Source: an uncultured Butyricicoccus sp. (GTDB taxonomy: Bacteria > Bacillota > Clostridia > Oscillospirales > Butyricicoccaceae). From it: a stretch of DNA of 64,000 nucleotides. The stretch covers positions 1 through 64,000 of the forward strand of contig URFQ01000003.1 in assembly GCA_900547195.1 (NCBI GenBank). Direction: 5' to 3'. Made by a program: the position numbers and the translations under genes. The notes under the pieces were generated by a model that worked only from the letters and a program-made list of their open reading frames with translations, was not told the origin of the DNA and made no database searches. The first letter of the stretch is position 1, and every line of letters begins with the position of its first letter. Of this stretch, positions 33,417 through 42,509 are shown piece by piece.

Positions 33417-34388
33417 TTATTCCGCCTGCTTCATGCGGTTCTTTATGGCGTCAAACAGGACGGCCAAAAAGATGATGAAGCCCTTGGCTACGTTTTGCCA
33501 TTCGGCGTCAACCCGGAACAGGTTCAGCGCATTATTAATCACGCCGATCAGCAGCGTGCCAACCAATGTACCGATCATGCTGCCCGCACCGCCAACCATG
33601 CTGGTGCCGCCGATGACGACTGCCGCAATCACCATAAACTCAATGCCATCGCCCATCGCTGCATAATAACTGCCCAGACGCGCCATATTCAGGTAGCCCG
33701 CAATCCCGCTGATTACGCCCATCATAATGTATGCGCTGCATGTAATCAGCCTGTCGTTGATGCCGGACACACGTGCCGCATTCAGATTGCCGCCAACTGC
33801 GATCAGCTTGCGGCCATAAACCGTCTTGTGCAAAATCAGATAGCCAATCACAAACAAAAGCGCAATTGCCCAAATTTGAATCGATACTGAAAACAGTTTG
33901 GTTTTTCCAAAGAACGTGAAGCTTGCGCCCAGGTTACGGTAGGAAGCGCCGCCTGTAAGTACGAGCGACAGGCCTCGGCACATGCACTGTGTCGCCAAAG
34001 TTGCCAGAAACGCAGGCATACCAAGATAGGCGACGGATATGCCGTTGACGGTACCGACAACCAGGGCAACCAAAAACATTGCTGCAATGGCTATCCCGTC
34101 GGATACGCCCGACTGCGACAGCACCGAATACACGCTGCCGCAGCATACCATAATACCGCCGATGGAGACGTCGATACCGCCAGTCATAATGACAAAGGTC
34201 ATGCCGATTCCCAAAACCGCGTATGTGGTAACCTGTAACAATACGTTGGATGCATTTGCGATGGTACGAAAACTCGGGCACGTAATCGCGAGAATGAGAA
34301 CGATAAACAGAAATAACAGATAGATGCCGTATTTTAAACCGGCCTGCATGACCTGGCGGCTGCTGAAGCTTTTTTTACTTTTCTCCAT
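33417..34388 (-). CDS. sugar ABC transporter permease (RbsC-like)
   Basis: Start taken at ATG 34388 (323 residues), with GGGAGGAGATTGAAT upstream; a TTG two codons earlier is the alternative. About nine hydrophobic segments. The RbsC/AraH signatures are visible: MTGGIDVSIGGIMVCCGS and AARVSGINDRLITCSAYIMMG, plus GGTSMVGGAGSMIGTLVGTLL near the C-terminus. It forms the homodimeric channel of the importer. It begins two bases after the ATPase stop. Confidence 0.92.
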   Translation of the reverse strand: MEKSKKSFSSRQVMQAGLKYGIYLLFLFIVLILAITCPSFRTIANASNVLLQVTTYAVLGIGMTFVIMTGGIDVSIGGIMVCCGSVYSVLSQSGVSDGIAIAAMFLVALVVGTVNGISVAYLGMPAFLATLATQCMCRGLSLVLTGGASYRNLGASFTFFGKTKLFSVSIQIWAIALLFVIGYLILHKTVYGRKLIAVGGNLNAARVSGINDRLITCSAYIMMGVISGIAGYLNMARLGSYYAAMGDGIEFMVIAAVVIGGTSMVGGAGSMIGTLVGTLLIGVINNALNLFRVDAEWQNVAKGFIIFLAVLFDAIKNRMKQAE

Positions 34389-34390
34389 AT

Positions 34391-35923
34391 TCAATCTCCT
34401 CCCATCGCCGCTTCCAGCAGAACTCCAGCCTGCAGATGGCCATCGTTTTCCAATTCACATACCTGGCGTCCGTTTTGCAGCACAATTACACGGTCGCATA
34501 CGCCAAGCACTTCGGGCACCTCAGACGAAACCATGATGACGGCAACCCCCTGCTCCAGCATGTTTTCTACAATGCTGTAAATTTCCTGCTTTGCACCGAT
34601 ATCGATACCGCGGGTAGGTTCATCCAGCAGCAGCAGTTTTGGATGTGTATTAAGCCACTTGGCAAGCACCACCTTTTGCTGGTTTCCGCCCGACAGGTAC
34701 TTGACCGCCCGGTTAATGGACGGGGTTTTTACATTGAGGTTTTCCACACCCTTCCGGCTGATCTCTGTTTCCTGATGCGGGCTGACAAATACCGCCCCTT
34801 TGATTGCCCGCAGATTTGCAAGCGTCATGTTAAACTTGACCGTCTCGTCGAGCACCAGTCCCTCCAGATGCCGGTCCTCCGTCACCATCGCAATGCCGTG
34901 GCGGATGGCGTCCTGTGGGCTGTGGATTTCCACTTTCTTCCCCATATAATGGATTTCACCGGCGTCATACTTATCCAGCCCGAAGATACTGCGCAGGACT
35001 TCGGTGCGCCCGGAACCGAGCAGGCCGTACAATCCAACCATTTCGCCCTTACGCACACGGAAGCGGATATCCTGCAGCTTCCCGCGCCGGGAAAGCCCGT
35101 TGACCGACAACACCTCGTCGCCATATGTACGCGGCGGATGGCTGTACTGCTCTTCCGCGGTATGTCCCAGCATGGTGTTGACAACCTCGGCACGTGAAAT
35201 ATCATGTACCCCGCATTTGAGAATCCGCTCGCCATCACGCATGACCATCAGCGTATCACAAATCTCATAAATTTCATCCATATGATGGGTGATAAACACG
35301 ACTGCGGTGCCCTGTTCCTTGAGTTCACGAACGATCTGGAACAGAATGCCCACTTCGGCTGAAGTCAACGAAGACGTCGGTTCGTCCAGAATCAGAATCT
35401 TGATGCCGCGCGTCAGGGTACGGCCGATTTCGACCAGCTGCTGTTCGCCGATTTTGAGATCCCCGACCAGCTGATCGGGGCGGCAATGCTCGAGCTTCAC
35501 GCGCTTTAGGATATCCATGGTATCCTGATGCATTTTCCTGGTTTTTAGAAATCCGCTGCGTGCCGGGAGATCCTGAATAAAAATGTTCGATGCAATATCC
35601 ATTTTGGTGAACAGGGACAGTTCCTGATGGATAAAGGAAATCCCCAGGCGTTCGGCGTCCCTCGTCCCACGGATCGTGACCGGTTTGCCGCTCAAACGGA
35701 TGGAGCCTGCGTCGAACGGCACGACACCGCCGAGTACATTCATCAGCGTAGATTTGCCCGCGCCATTTTCTCCGAGGATGGCGCAAACCTCTCCGGGCTG
35801 CAAAGAAAAATCCACATCCTTCAGCGCATGGACGCCCGGATAATGTTTATTGATGCCTGTCATCTCAAGGAGAGGCTGAATCTGGCTGGCGATAGTCATG
35901 ACCCCCTTACTGTTTTTCGGCAT
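34391..35923 (-). CDS. sugar ABC transporter ATPase with two nucleotide-binding domains (RbsA-like)
   Basis: 510 residues, the usual length of the duplicated carbohydrate ATPases. Domain 1 has Walker A GENGAGKST and Walker B ILILDEPTSSLTS. Domain 2 has the degenerate Walker A GLLGSGRTE, signature LSGGNQQKVVLAKWL and LLLDEPTRGID. Start is uncertain: ATG 35923 follows the preceding stop after three bases (coupling), while ATG 35899 has AAGGGGG too close in front. It energises uptake through the RbsC-like permease next to it. Confidence 0.93.
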   Translation of the reverse strand: MPKNSKGVMTIASQIQPLLEMTGINKHYPGVHALKDVDFSLQPGEVCAILGENGAGKSTLMNVLGGVVPFDAGSIRLSGKPVTIRGTRDAERLGISFIHQELSLFTKMDIASNIFIQDLPARSGFLKTRKMHQDTMDILKRVKLEHCRPDQLVGDLKIGEQQLVEIGRTLTRGIKILILDEPTSSLTSAEVGILFQIVRELKEQGTAVVFITHHMDEIYEICDTLMVMRDGERILKCGVHDISRAEVVNTMLGHTAEEQYSHPPRTYGDEVLSVNGLSRRGKLQDIRFRVRKGEMVGLYGLLGSGRTEVLRSIFGLDKYDAGEIHYMGKKVEIHSPQDAIRHGIAMVTEDRHLEGLVLDETVKFNMTLANLRAIKGAVFVSPHQETEISRKGVENLNVKTPSINRAVKYLSGGNQQKVVLAKWLNTHPKLLLLDEPTRGIDIGAKQEIYSIVENMLEQGVAVIMVSSEVPEVLGVCDRVIVLQNGRQVCELENDGHLQAGVLLEAAMGGD

Positions 35924-35926
35924 CGT

Positions 35927-36748
35927 TCAGGAGAAAAGCGAACGAAGTGTTTGAATATCCTCCCGAATCAGCTCGAATGTGTCCTCAGTGAGCAGATTCA
36001 ATGGCTGCTGGTTATAGAAGTTCTCGAGAAGCAGCCACTCGGTGCACTTTGTTTGTTTGATCACTTTCGCCGTTTCGCAGAACGATACATCCCCGGTGCC
36101 GAGCAGCGCCGAACTGATGGTCTGATTAAACCCATCTTTTACGTGGATTTGAACGACATTGTCTGCAATCTCTTCCAGCAGTTCCGGTTCGGAATACCCA
36201 TGGTTCAGATAGTAGTTCTGTGTGTCAAAGAGCACTTTCAGGCGGTCGCTCCCCACTTCCCGAAGCATTTTTTTCGTTTCTTTTGCACTCAGGACATTTT
36301 CCATGGCCAAAGTGATATCGCTGTCTCCAGCCAGGTCGCAGGCAAACCGGAGCATTTCACAGGTGTTGTAGAAATCCTCTTCCGACCGGATATCCCCGCG
36401 ATTGTCATGAAAACTCGGCAGCTGCACGACAGGGATCTTCATCCGCTTTGCCGCTGCAATCCCCTTTCGGATGGTCTCGATGGCAATCATGCCATCCACG
36501 GTGCCGCGCCCGCTGGACATGCCGTGCGTATTCAGGGCGTTCAGTGCAATGGAAGGAAATTCAATGCCGAATTTCTCCCCGCATTCCAGGTAGGCGTCCT
36601 GCACCCTACGGTTGCTCAGCTGAAATCCGGTCTCATAGTCTCCGAAGTCAAGCTGCATCCCCTGCAAACCAAGTTCAGCGGCAATTTTCAGCCCATATGG
36701 GCCAGGGAATGGGAAGGCCCACTCTACGATACCAATTTTATATTGCAT
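35927..36748 (-). CDS. sugar phosphate isomerase/epimerase (TIM barrel)
   Basis: Start at ATG 36748 (273 residues), behind GCAAAGGAGGATTGT. The barrel is recognised from IAAELGLQGMQLDFGDYE, ITLAMENVLSAKET with a metal-binding glutamate, VLFDTQNYYLNHG, and IVQIHVKDGF with the His/Lys/Asp strand. It lies between the short-chain dehydrogenase and the ATPase genes of the ABC operon and ends three bases before the latter. Role: interconversion of the ketose produced by one of the operon's dehydrogenases. Substrate unknown. Confidence 0.87.
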   Translation of the reverse strand: MQYKIGIVEWAFPFPGPYGLKIAAELGLQGMQLDFGDYETGFQLSNRRVQDAYLECGEKFGIEFPSIALNALNTHGMSSGRGTVDGMIAIETIRKGIAAAKRMKIPVVQLPSFHDNRGDIRSEEDFYNTCEMLRFACDLAGDSDITLAMENVLSAKETKKMLREVGSDRLKVLFDTQNYYLNHGYSEPELLEEIADNVVQIHVKDGFNQTISSALLGTGDVSFCETAKVIKQTKCTEWLLLENFYNQQPLNLLTEDTFELIREDIQTLRSLFS

Positions 36749-36777
36749 ACAATCCTCCTTTGCTGCTGCCCAGGATG

Positions 36778-37554
36778 TTAATGGCATTCACGGCCGCCTG
36801 AAATATTAAACGAAGACCCCGTGATAAATGCAGAATCGTCGCTGACGAGGAATACGCACAGCTTGCCGATCTCTTCAGGTTCGCCCATCCGTTTGAGCGG
36901 CGTGGCTTCATTGAACTCGTGCAGATATTCCTCAAAGGTCAAGCCATACAGCGGCGCGCGGTCGTGCAGGCAGCGCTGGATCATATCCGTGTTAATCGTA
37001 CCCGGCGCAATGCTGTTGACTCTTACGCCAAATCCGGCCAGTTCCAAAGCCAGCGACTGAGCCAAAAGCCGGACGCCAGCTTTGGATGCGCAATAAACCG
37101 CGTTGAACGCTTCCGCTGTTTTGGATGCGCAGGAATCGACCAGTACGATTGCACCGCTCCCCTGCTCTTTCATCTGCTTGCCGACATATTTACTAAACAG
37201 GAACGAGCTGCGAAGGTTTACTGCAATGACGGCGTCCCAATCCTTTGTGTCCTGCTCAATGATCGCGCAGGAACGAAGAATGCCTGCGCAATGGGTCAGC
37301 ACATCGATTTTCCCATATTCCGCGATTACGTTTTCGACGAACGCTTTCACAACCGCTTCGTCCGAAACATCGCCGGCGCTCAGGTAGCACTTACGGCCCA
37401 GCGCTTCGATTTCCTTTGCTGTTTCGGCAAGCTTCTCCGCATTGATGTCCAGCACCGCGAGGTCTGCGCCGTTTTTCGCATATTCCAGTGCAACACCTTT
37501 TCCAATCCCCTGCGCCGCACCGGTTACGATGGCGATCTTTCCCTGCAGCTTCAT
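36778..37554 (-). CDS. short-chain dehydrogenase/reductase (SDR family)
   Basis: Start at ATG 37554 (258 residues), since AAAGGAGTGAGATGT is directly in front. Classical SDR features: AIVTGAAQGIGKGVALEYA for NAD(P) binding, THCAGILRSC, the catalytic serine in VLVDSCAS and the YCASKAG motif with Tyr and Lys, and RVNSIAPGTINTDM. An acidic residue at the end of the second strand (AVLDINAEK) suggests NAD rather than NADP. It is the first gene of the minus-strand operon and probably oxidises the imported sugar or polyol. The C-terminus ends FNISGGRECH, as usual. Confidence 0.9.
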   Translation of the reverse strand: MKLQGKIAIVTGAAQGIGKGVALEYAKNGADLAVLDINAEKLAETAKEIEALGRKCYLSAGDVSDEAVVKAFVENVIAEYGKIDVLTHCAGILRSCAIIEQDTKDWDAVIAVNLRSSFLFSKYVGKQMKEQGSGAIVLVDSCASKTAEAFNAVYCASKAGVRLLAQSLALELAGFGVRVNSIAPGTINTDMIQRCLHDRAPLYGLTFEEYLHEFNEATPLKRMGEPEEIGKLCVFLVSDDSAFITGSSFNISGGRECH

Positions 37555-37637
37555 ACATCTCACTCCTTTAAGCCAAATCTTTTCAAAACAATATCGCAAA
37601 AAATTCCGAAACTGTTTTGTTTTATTTTTATGTATAT

Positions 37638-37666
37638 ATCATACACCATTCGACATAAGTAGACAA
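37638..37666 (-). promoter_or_regulatory. promoter of the ABC importer/dehydrogenase operon
   Basis: On the minus strand TTGTCT (37661-37666), a 17-nt spacer, and TATGAT (37638-37643). It points into the SDR gene with a leader of about 75 nt. An inverted repeat CAAAAC-AC-GTTTTG upstream of it at 37734-37747 may also bind a regulator. Confidence 0.55.
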
Positions 37667-37824
37667 TATGCAAAACTTATGAAAAATTCGGTGAAATTTT
37701 GTACAAAAAGTTTTTAAACGCTTTTTCTCACCGCAAAACACGTTTTGTATTTGTTTTCAATCAGTTTTCCATAATTGCTGCAACAAAACAAAAATACACG
37801 TAAGATTACGCTGGGTTTTTGGGT

Positions 37825-37853
37825 TTGTATACAAGTGTATTCTGTATTATAAT
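37825..37853 (+). promoter_or_regulatory. promoter and putative operator of the LacI-type regulator
   Basis: TTGTAT (37825-37830) and TATAAT (37848-37853) with a 17-nt spacer. The -35 hexamer is the left part of the perfect palindrome TTGTATACAA (37825-37834), a plausible half or core of a LacI-family operator, which suggests autorepression. Confidence 0.55.
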
Positions 37854-37914
37854 AGAAGCAAACAAACCATACTCCGCGGCATATTTTGCAATGAGGCCCA
37901 GAGGGAGGAACTAT

Positions 37915-38925
37915 ATGACAATTCGACAGATTGCAGAATCCTTTGGCGTCGCACCTTCCACGGTATCCGTTGTTCTGAACAATAGACCGGGTGTACGCAG
38001 TGAATTGCGTCAAAAAATCCGTGATACTTTGATTGAAAATGGATATCAAATTCGGGGCGAACAAAAGTCACAGCCTGGCAATATTCTCTTTGTCTATTAC
38101 AAAAGCACCGATTATCTGGCTGCGCGCAAAGATGATACAATGACTTCCATTTTGAGTGGGATTGAACAGGTTTGTACCGAAAAAAAGTTCACATTTACCG
38201 TTACCAACGCCACTTCCTCCACATTGGACGAGATCTTGCTCTCTGTTTCCCCCGATGTACAGAATGGAATTATCCTGCTTGGTACGGAGTATTATCAGGA
38301 ACCCAGCGATTCGTTTTTTAATCTTTCCGTGCCACTGGTCATTCTGGATGGCTTTTTTCCCGAATATCCGCTAAACACCATTAACATCGATAACAGTTAT
38401 GGCGTCCATCAGGCTCTCCGCCACCTATTGGAGAACCATCATCCAAAAATCGCATACATCAAAAGCGCGATTGAATTTGGCTGCCTGCGCGACCGTGCAA
38501 ACTGCATCCACTCTTCTTTGGCAAAGCTTGGATTACCGCCAAAACCGGAATACGTCATCCAAGTCAGCCAGGAATCCGAACGCATTCAGCAGGAAATGCA
38601 GGATTTCCTCAAATCCTGTGAAAATGTGCCGTCCGCATTTATTGCCGATAATGATATTATTGCGGTCTCGGCCATTCAAGTCCTGCAAAACATGGGATAT
38701 CGTGTGCCGGAAGATGTTTCCATGATTGGTTTTGATGATTCCAATATCTGCACCATCCTTACGCCGCATCTGACAACGGTAAAGGCCAATTTTACCGGCA
38801 TGGCAAGGCTGGCCACCTCCCGCTTGATTGAAATGATTGAAAACCCATCCCGCGAAATTATTAAATCGACGGTTGGCACGGTTTTAATCAAGCGGCAGTC
38901 GGTCGCCCCTTATTCCGGCCGCTGA
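37915..38925 (+). CDS. LacI family transcriptional regulator
   Basis: Start at ATG 37915 (336 residues), with GAGGGAGGAACTAT before it. The N-terminal helix-turn-helix and hinge are canonical: TIRQIAESFGVAPSTVSVVL, then NNRPGVRSELRQKIRD. The rest is a periplasmic-binding-like sugar domain with FVYYKSTDYLAARKDDTM, LVILDGFFPEY, INIDNSYGVHQAL, and VSMIGFDDSNICTILTPHLT. It is transcribed away from the ABC importer operon and most likely represses it until the sugar is present. Confidence 0.93.
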   Translation: MTIRQIAESFGVAPSTVSVVLNNRPGVRSELRQKIRDTLIENGYQIRGEQKSQPGNILFVYYKSTDYLAARKDDTMTSILSGIEQVCTEKKFTFTVTNATSSTLDEILLSVSPDVQNGIILLGTEYYQEPSDSFFNLSVPLVILDGFFPEYPLNTINIDNSYGVHQALRHLLENHHPKIAYIKSAIEFGCLRDRANCIHSSLAKLGLPPKPEYVIQVSQESERIQQEMQDFLKSCENVPSAFIADNDIIAVSAIQVLQNMGYRVPEDVSMIGFDDSNICTILTPHLTTVKANFTGMARLATSRLIEMIENPSREIIKSTVGTVLIKRQSVAPYSGR

Positions 38926-38962
38926 TGCTTTTTGCGTCGAAACGCGGACGCATTGCAAAAAA

Positions 38963-39001
38963 AGCCGGACGGCAAGGGCACATGGTACCCGCCGTCCGGC
39001 T
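38963..39001. terminator. bidirectional terminator between the LacI gene and the metallophosphoesterase gene
   Basis: AGCCGGACGGC (38963-38973) pairs perfectly with GCCGTCCGGCT (38991-39001). On the minus strand it runs into TTTTTTT, a strong stop for the phosphoesterase gene. On the plus strand the following T-run is interrupted. Confidence 0.8.
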
Positions 39002-39019
39002 CATTCTATTTTTCTGTGC

Positions 39020-41656
39020 TTACGCGGTGTAAGCGTGGAGGATTGCGATCAGGTCTTCCAGGTCAATCACGCCGTCCCCGGTCACATCGCAGTGCTTTGC
39101 CTGCGCCCAGTTCTCGGAGGCCGAATTCATCTGGTAGAATTTTTGCGCGTGGACAATGTCGAGCAGGTCGACCTTGCCATCGCGGTTTACGTCGTACTTG
39201 GAGCCGATCGCGGTGACCGCTTCGGACTCAGTCGTGGTGCTGTCCATATAAACCGCCTCGCCGTTCTTGTTATAGCCTGCCACCTGTGCGCTGGTCAGCT
39301 TGACCGCCACATCGCCGTTCTTGTCCGCTGCGGTGAAGGTCAGGCGCGCAATGTCGGTCAGCTCTTCCTTGGTCAGGCTGCTGCCGCTCAGGTAGCTGAG
39401 GGTCAGCTTGCCGGTGAGCTTATCGCCATCCTCGGTCCACTGGACGTCGTCAAGCAGCTTAAAGCCATTCTGGCCGACCAGCTTGCCGTCCTGTACCAGG
39501 GACTTGTCGCTCACCTCGAAGGTGAACGTCGCGGCTGCGACGCGCTCCATCTTGGCCATGGAGAACAGTAACGGAACCTCTGCGCCCATATCTACGCGGT
39601 CTTCACCGCGGATAGACACCTCTACGCCGGCTGCCGGGACATCCGGCTTTGCGGAAGCTGCCTGATATGCTGCCTTTACGTCGTCGGCAGTCATGGTGCC
39701 GGTGTAAACGCGCGCCAGCGCAATTTCACAGTTTGCCTGATACTCCAGCTCGCCGCCCGAGGTCGTGTCGCCGCCGAGGAAGAGGTAATGCGGGGGCTCA
39801 GTCAAGGCGCCGGCCGCTGCAACCGTGCTCTTGAGTTCGCCGTTCAGATACATTTTGACGTTCTGGCCGTCAAAAGTGCCAACCACATGGTTCCACCGGT
39901 CTTTGGCAACCGTGGTTTCCGGCTTCTTGTAACCGTCGATATGTGCCCAGAACTGGAGGGTGTTGGTGCCCTCCTTCTGCTCAAAGCAGAAGCCGGAGGA
40001 CTGCGTGTTGCCCATGGGATTGTTGTTCTGCGTATCCTTGGGCTTATAATATAGCTCCACCGTGAAGTTCTTGGAAATCTTTTCGTAGTCCGCGCTGGTC
40101 ATGGAGTAGCGCAGGCCGTCATTTACACCGTCGAAGGAAGCCACAGTGCGGCCAAGGGTTTCATCGGTCGTCAAGACAGGCTCGCCGTAAACGGTCATCG
40201 TGTGGCCCTTGGCGTCCGCGCCAGTTGGAGCCTTGGAGAAATCCACGTCGAGAACCGGCTCTGCCGGATACGAAGCCACATAGTCCGCGCCGGTGGTAAT
40301 GTCCTCTGCTGCGGTGATCGGCTGGCTCTCGGCACCAAAGGAAGTGACCGCCTGTACTGCAACCGAATAGGTGGTCTCGGGTGCAAGATTCTTTACCAGC
40401 ACCGTCCAGTTGTCCTTCTTGTTCGCCGGAATCTCATAGTAATCGTTCCAGAACTGACGGGTTTCCGTCTTGCCCGTGGCCTTATCCGTCAGGGTAATCT
40501 TATAGGTGTGAATCATGTCGTTGTTCTTGCCGGAAGCCGGAGCTGCTGCCGGGAAGGACACCTTGACCGTGGTCTTGGACAGATCCGAGGTGGTGACCGT
40601 TGCGCCCTCTGCGAAGGACGGCGCCGCGCTCTCCCGCTCTCTGCCGTAGGTTGCGTTTGCATTGAAATCTGCAACCAGCTCCGGAGTGTTGATGATCCAG
40701 GGCTCCTCATCATACATGTATTCACCGGTCGAAAGGTTCATGCGGCGAATGGTAACAACGTTCTCGTCAGAAACATCAATGGCCAGCGCCTGGGAGGAAA
40801 CCTCGGCATTCACCGGATAGGTCGAAGCAGTACCGGTATCCGGGTTGATTTTGCCCGATTCATTTTCGAAGTACGCGCCAATAGTACCGTCCTGAATAGC
40901 TGTAAACCCAGCGGACTGGTCAATCGAGCGGTTGTCCTCCATGGTGGAATGTGAATGACCGGAGATATGGATAATCTGCGGATATTTTTTCATTTCCTCA
41001 ATCATAGCCTGATTGTAGTCGCCGTGCCACTCGTTGGTGACATAAGCAGTATCCGCAACCGCATGGTGCGCCATGACAAAAATCGGCGCAGTGGGATCTT
41101 CTTCCGCCGCAGTCTTCAGCGCATCCGCGAACCATGTTCTGACCGCTTCTGTAGTGCCGTACTGTTGGTTGCCGGCGCCGTCCTGCCCCAGCGTGATGAC
41201 CGTGACGCCGCCAACCTTGACAACCTTGTTGGGTTCCTGCCCGGTATACTGTTTGAATCTATCGCGGGCAGTCTGGCCGCTGCCTTCGTGGTTGCCGATG
41301 CACCAGATCGTCTGACGCTTGGCGTCGTCCGTATGATCCTTTTCGGTCTGGAGCAGCGTCGTATACTGCGCTTCGGTTCCGCTGTCGGTAATGTCGCCCA
41401 CAAATACCTGCGCGGTATTTGCCGCAGTGCCCTCTGTGTCAATGCTGTTAAAAGCCTCAAGCGCGTTTGCAAACTTTTTTTGCGAATCCACACGGTTGAT
41501 ATGGATATCGCTGCCAACAAACAGGCGCGATTTCACATCTTCCCGGCTGACGGCCTCCCAAGCCTTCCCCGGCGCATCCCATGCTAGCGCAGACGGCAGC
41601 GCGCCAATCAACATGGCTGCGGCCAGTACACCGGAAATTTTTTGTTTCCACTGCAT
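39020..41656 (-). CDS. secreted multidomain metallophosphoesterase with Fn3, LamG-like, cohesin-like and dockerin modules
   Basis: Start at ATG 41656 (878 residues), behind AAAGGATTGAAAAAT. A signal peptide (to about residue 25, ending SALA) is followed by a calcineurin-like phosphoesterase: GSDIHI near 49, GDITDSG near 88, GNHEG near 120, and HISGHSHS near 231. A fibronectin-III-like segment follows at about 345-455, then a LamG/concanavalin-like domain at about 465-660 and a cohesin-like domain at about 680-818. The end is a type I dockerin with two calcium loops, DVNRDGKVDLLD and DVTGDGVIDLED. Expected location: cell surface or extracellular complex. Substrate may be a phosphorylated glycan, nucleotide or lipid. 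Confidence 0.85.
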   Translation of the reverse strand: MQWKQKISGVLAAAMLIGALPSALAWDAPGKAWEAVSREDVKSRLFVGSDIHINRVDSQKKFANALEAFNSIDTEGTAANTAQVFVGDITDSGTEAQYTTLLQTEKDHTDDAKRQTIWCIGNHEGSGQTARDRFKQYTGQEPNKVVKVGGVTVITLGQDGAGNQQYGTTEAVRTWFADALKTAAEEDPTAPIFVMAHHAVADTAYVTNEWHGDYNQAMIEEMKKYPQIIHISGHSHSTMEDNRSIDQSAGFTAIQDGTIGAYFENESGKINPDTGTASTYPVNAEVSSQALAIDVSDENVVTIRRMNLSTGEYMYDEEPWIINTPELVADFNANATYGRERESAAPSFAEGATVTTSDLSKTTVKVSFPAAAPASGKNNDMIHTYKITLTDKATGKTETRQFWNDYYEIPANKKDNWTVLVKNLAPETTYSVAVQAVTSFGAESQPITAAEDITTGADYVASYPAEPVLDVDFSKAPTGADAKGHTMTVYGEPVLTTDETLGRTVASFDGVNDGLRYSMTSADYEKISKNFTVELYYKPKDTQNNNPMGNTQSSGFCFEQKEGTNTLQFWAHIDGYKKPETTVAKDRWNHVVGTFDGQNVKMYLNGELKSTVAAAGALTEPPHYLFLGGDTTSGGELEYQANCEIALARVYTGTMTADDVKAAYQAASAKPDVPAAGVEVSIRGEDRVDMGAEVPLLFSMAKMERVAAATFTFEVSDKSLVQDGKLVGQNGFKLLDDVQWTEDGDKLTGKLTLSYLSGSSLTKEELTDIARLTFTAADKNGDVAVKLTSAQVAGYNKNGEAVYMDSTTTESEAVTAIGSKYDVNRDGKVDLLDIVHAQKFYQMNSASENWAQAKHCDVTGDGVIDLEDLIAILHAYTA

Positions 41657-41879
41657 ATTTTTCAATCCTTTCCTTTCCCGCGCCCTACGCGGAGCTCTGT
41701 GTTTGCTTCCTGATACTTCCTGTACAGATACCTTCCTCCTTTGTACCACATTGGTTTTCCAGTATCATTGTAAGCGCACCGTGTAAAAGTTCGGGAAAGG
41801 TACATGAAAAATCTTCGTAAATCCGTCCGACTTGCTAATTTTAGATACTGCCGGCTGACTTCATTCATCTCAGAGCCTG

Positions 41880-42382
41880 CAAACCTATTTGCGCAAAACT
41901 CTTGACGGCACCCTCCTCGGTCGGGCGCCGGGCGTACAAGCTGCCACGAATTCCAACCACAGGCATCCCACCGCAACGAACCTGCTGCGGCGAAACTCTT
42001 CCTTTCAGCGCCTTGACCGGGCATGGGAAGGCGACATCATCTATATCCCCATCGGCGCAAGCCGCCCAAAGACTTGCTCTTCCATAGCGACTGTGGAATT
42101 CCGTTCGCGGCCAAGGTCTATAGGAAAAATATAGATGCGTTTGGTATACGCCAGAGCACGTCCCGCAGAGGCGACCCCTACGACAATGCCGTGGTTGAAA
42201 ACTTTTTGAGCTGTCTCAAATGCGAACTCATCCACTTCAAGTAATATTCGGCTCGTTCTGTCGCGCAAGCCGATGTGTTCGCCTCTTTAGAAGCTTTTTA
42301 CAATACCGTGCGGCCTCATTCCGCTTTGGGATGGACCTCCCGGGCACATTTCGAGGCTGCTCTGCGCACCTTCGCCGCCTGA
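41880..42382 (+). pseudogene. IS3-family transposase (OrfB) relic
   Basis: Pieces of an rve-type transposase in different frames: TNSNHRHPTATNLLRRN with AWEGDIIYIPIG (41889 onward), then after an internal deletion LLFHSDCGIPFAAKVYRKN, STSRRGDPYDNAVVENFLSC and, past an in-frame TAA near 42242, AFYNTVRPHSALGW and ALRTFAA with a stop at 42380-42382. The central part with the second catalytic aspartate is deleted, so the element is inactive. No clear terminal inverted repeats were found. It marks the border between the metallophosphoesterase gene and the capsule cluster. Confidence 0.8.
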
Positions 42383-42509
42383 TCAGGCGCCTGCATACTT
42401 GACACCAAATCATTCTGTATTTTCACTGCCTTTTGTGTCCGCTTAATGAGGAAGGGCTCATCCTACTTTTGCTGTGGGTGTGTGTATTTTGTTTCAAACT
42501 TTTCCTCCT

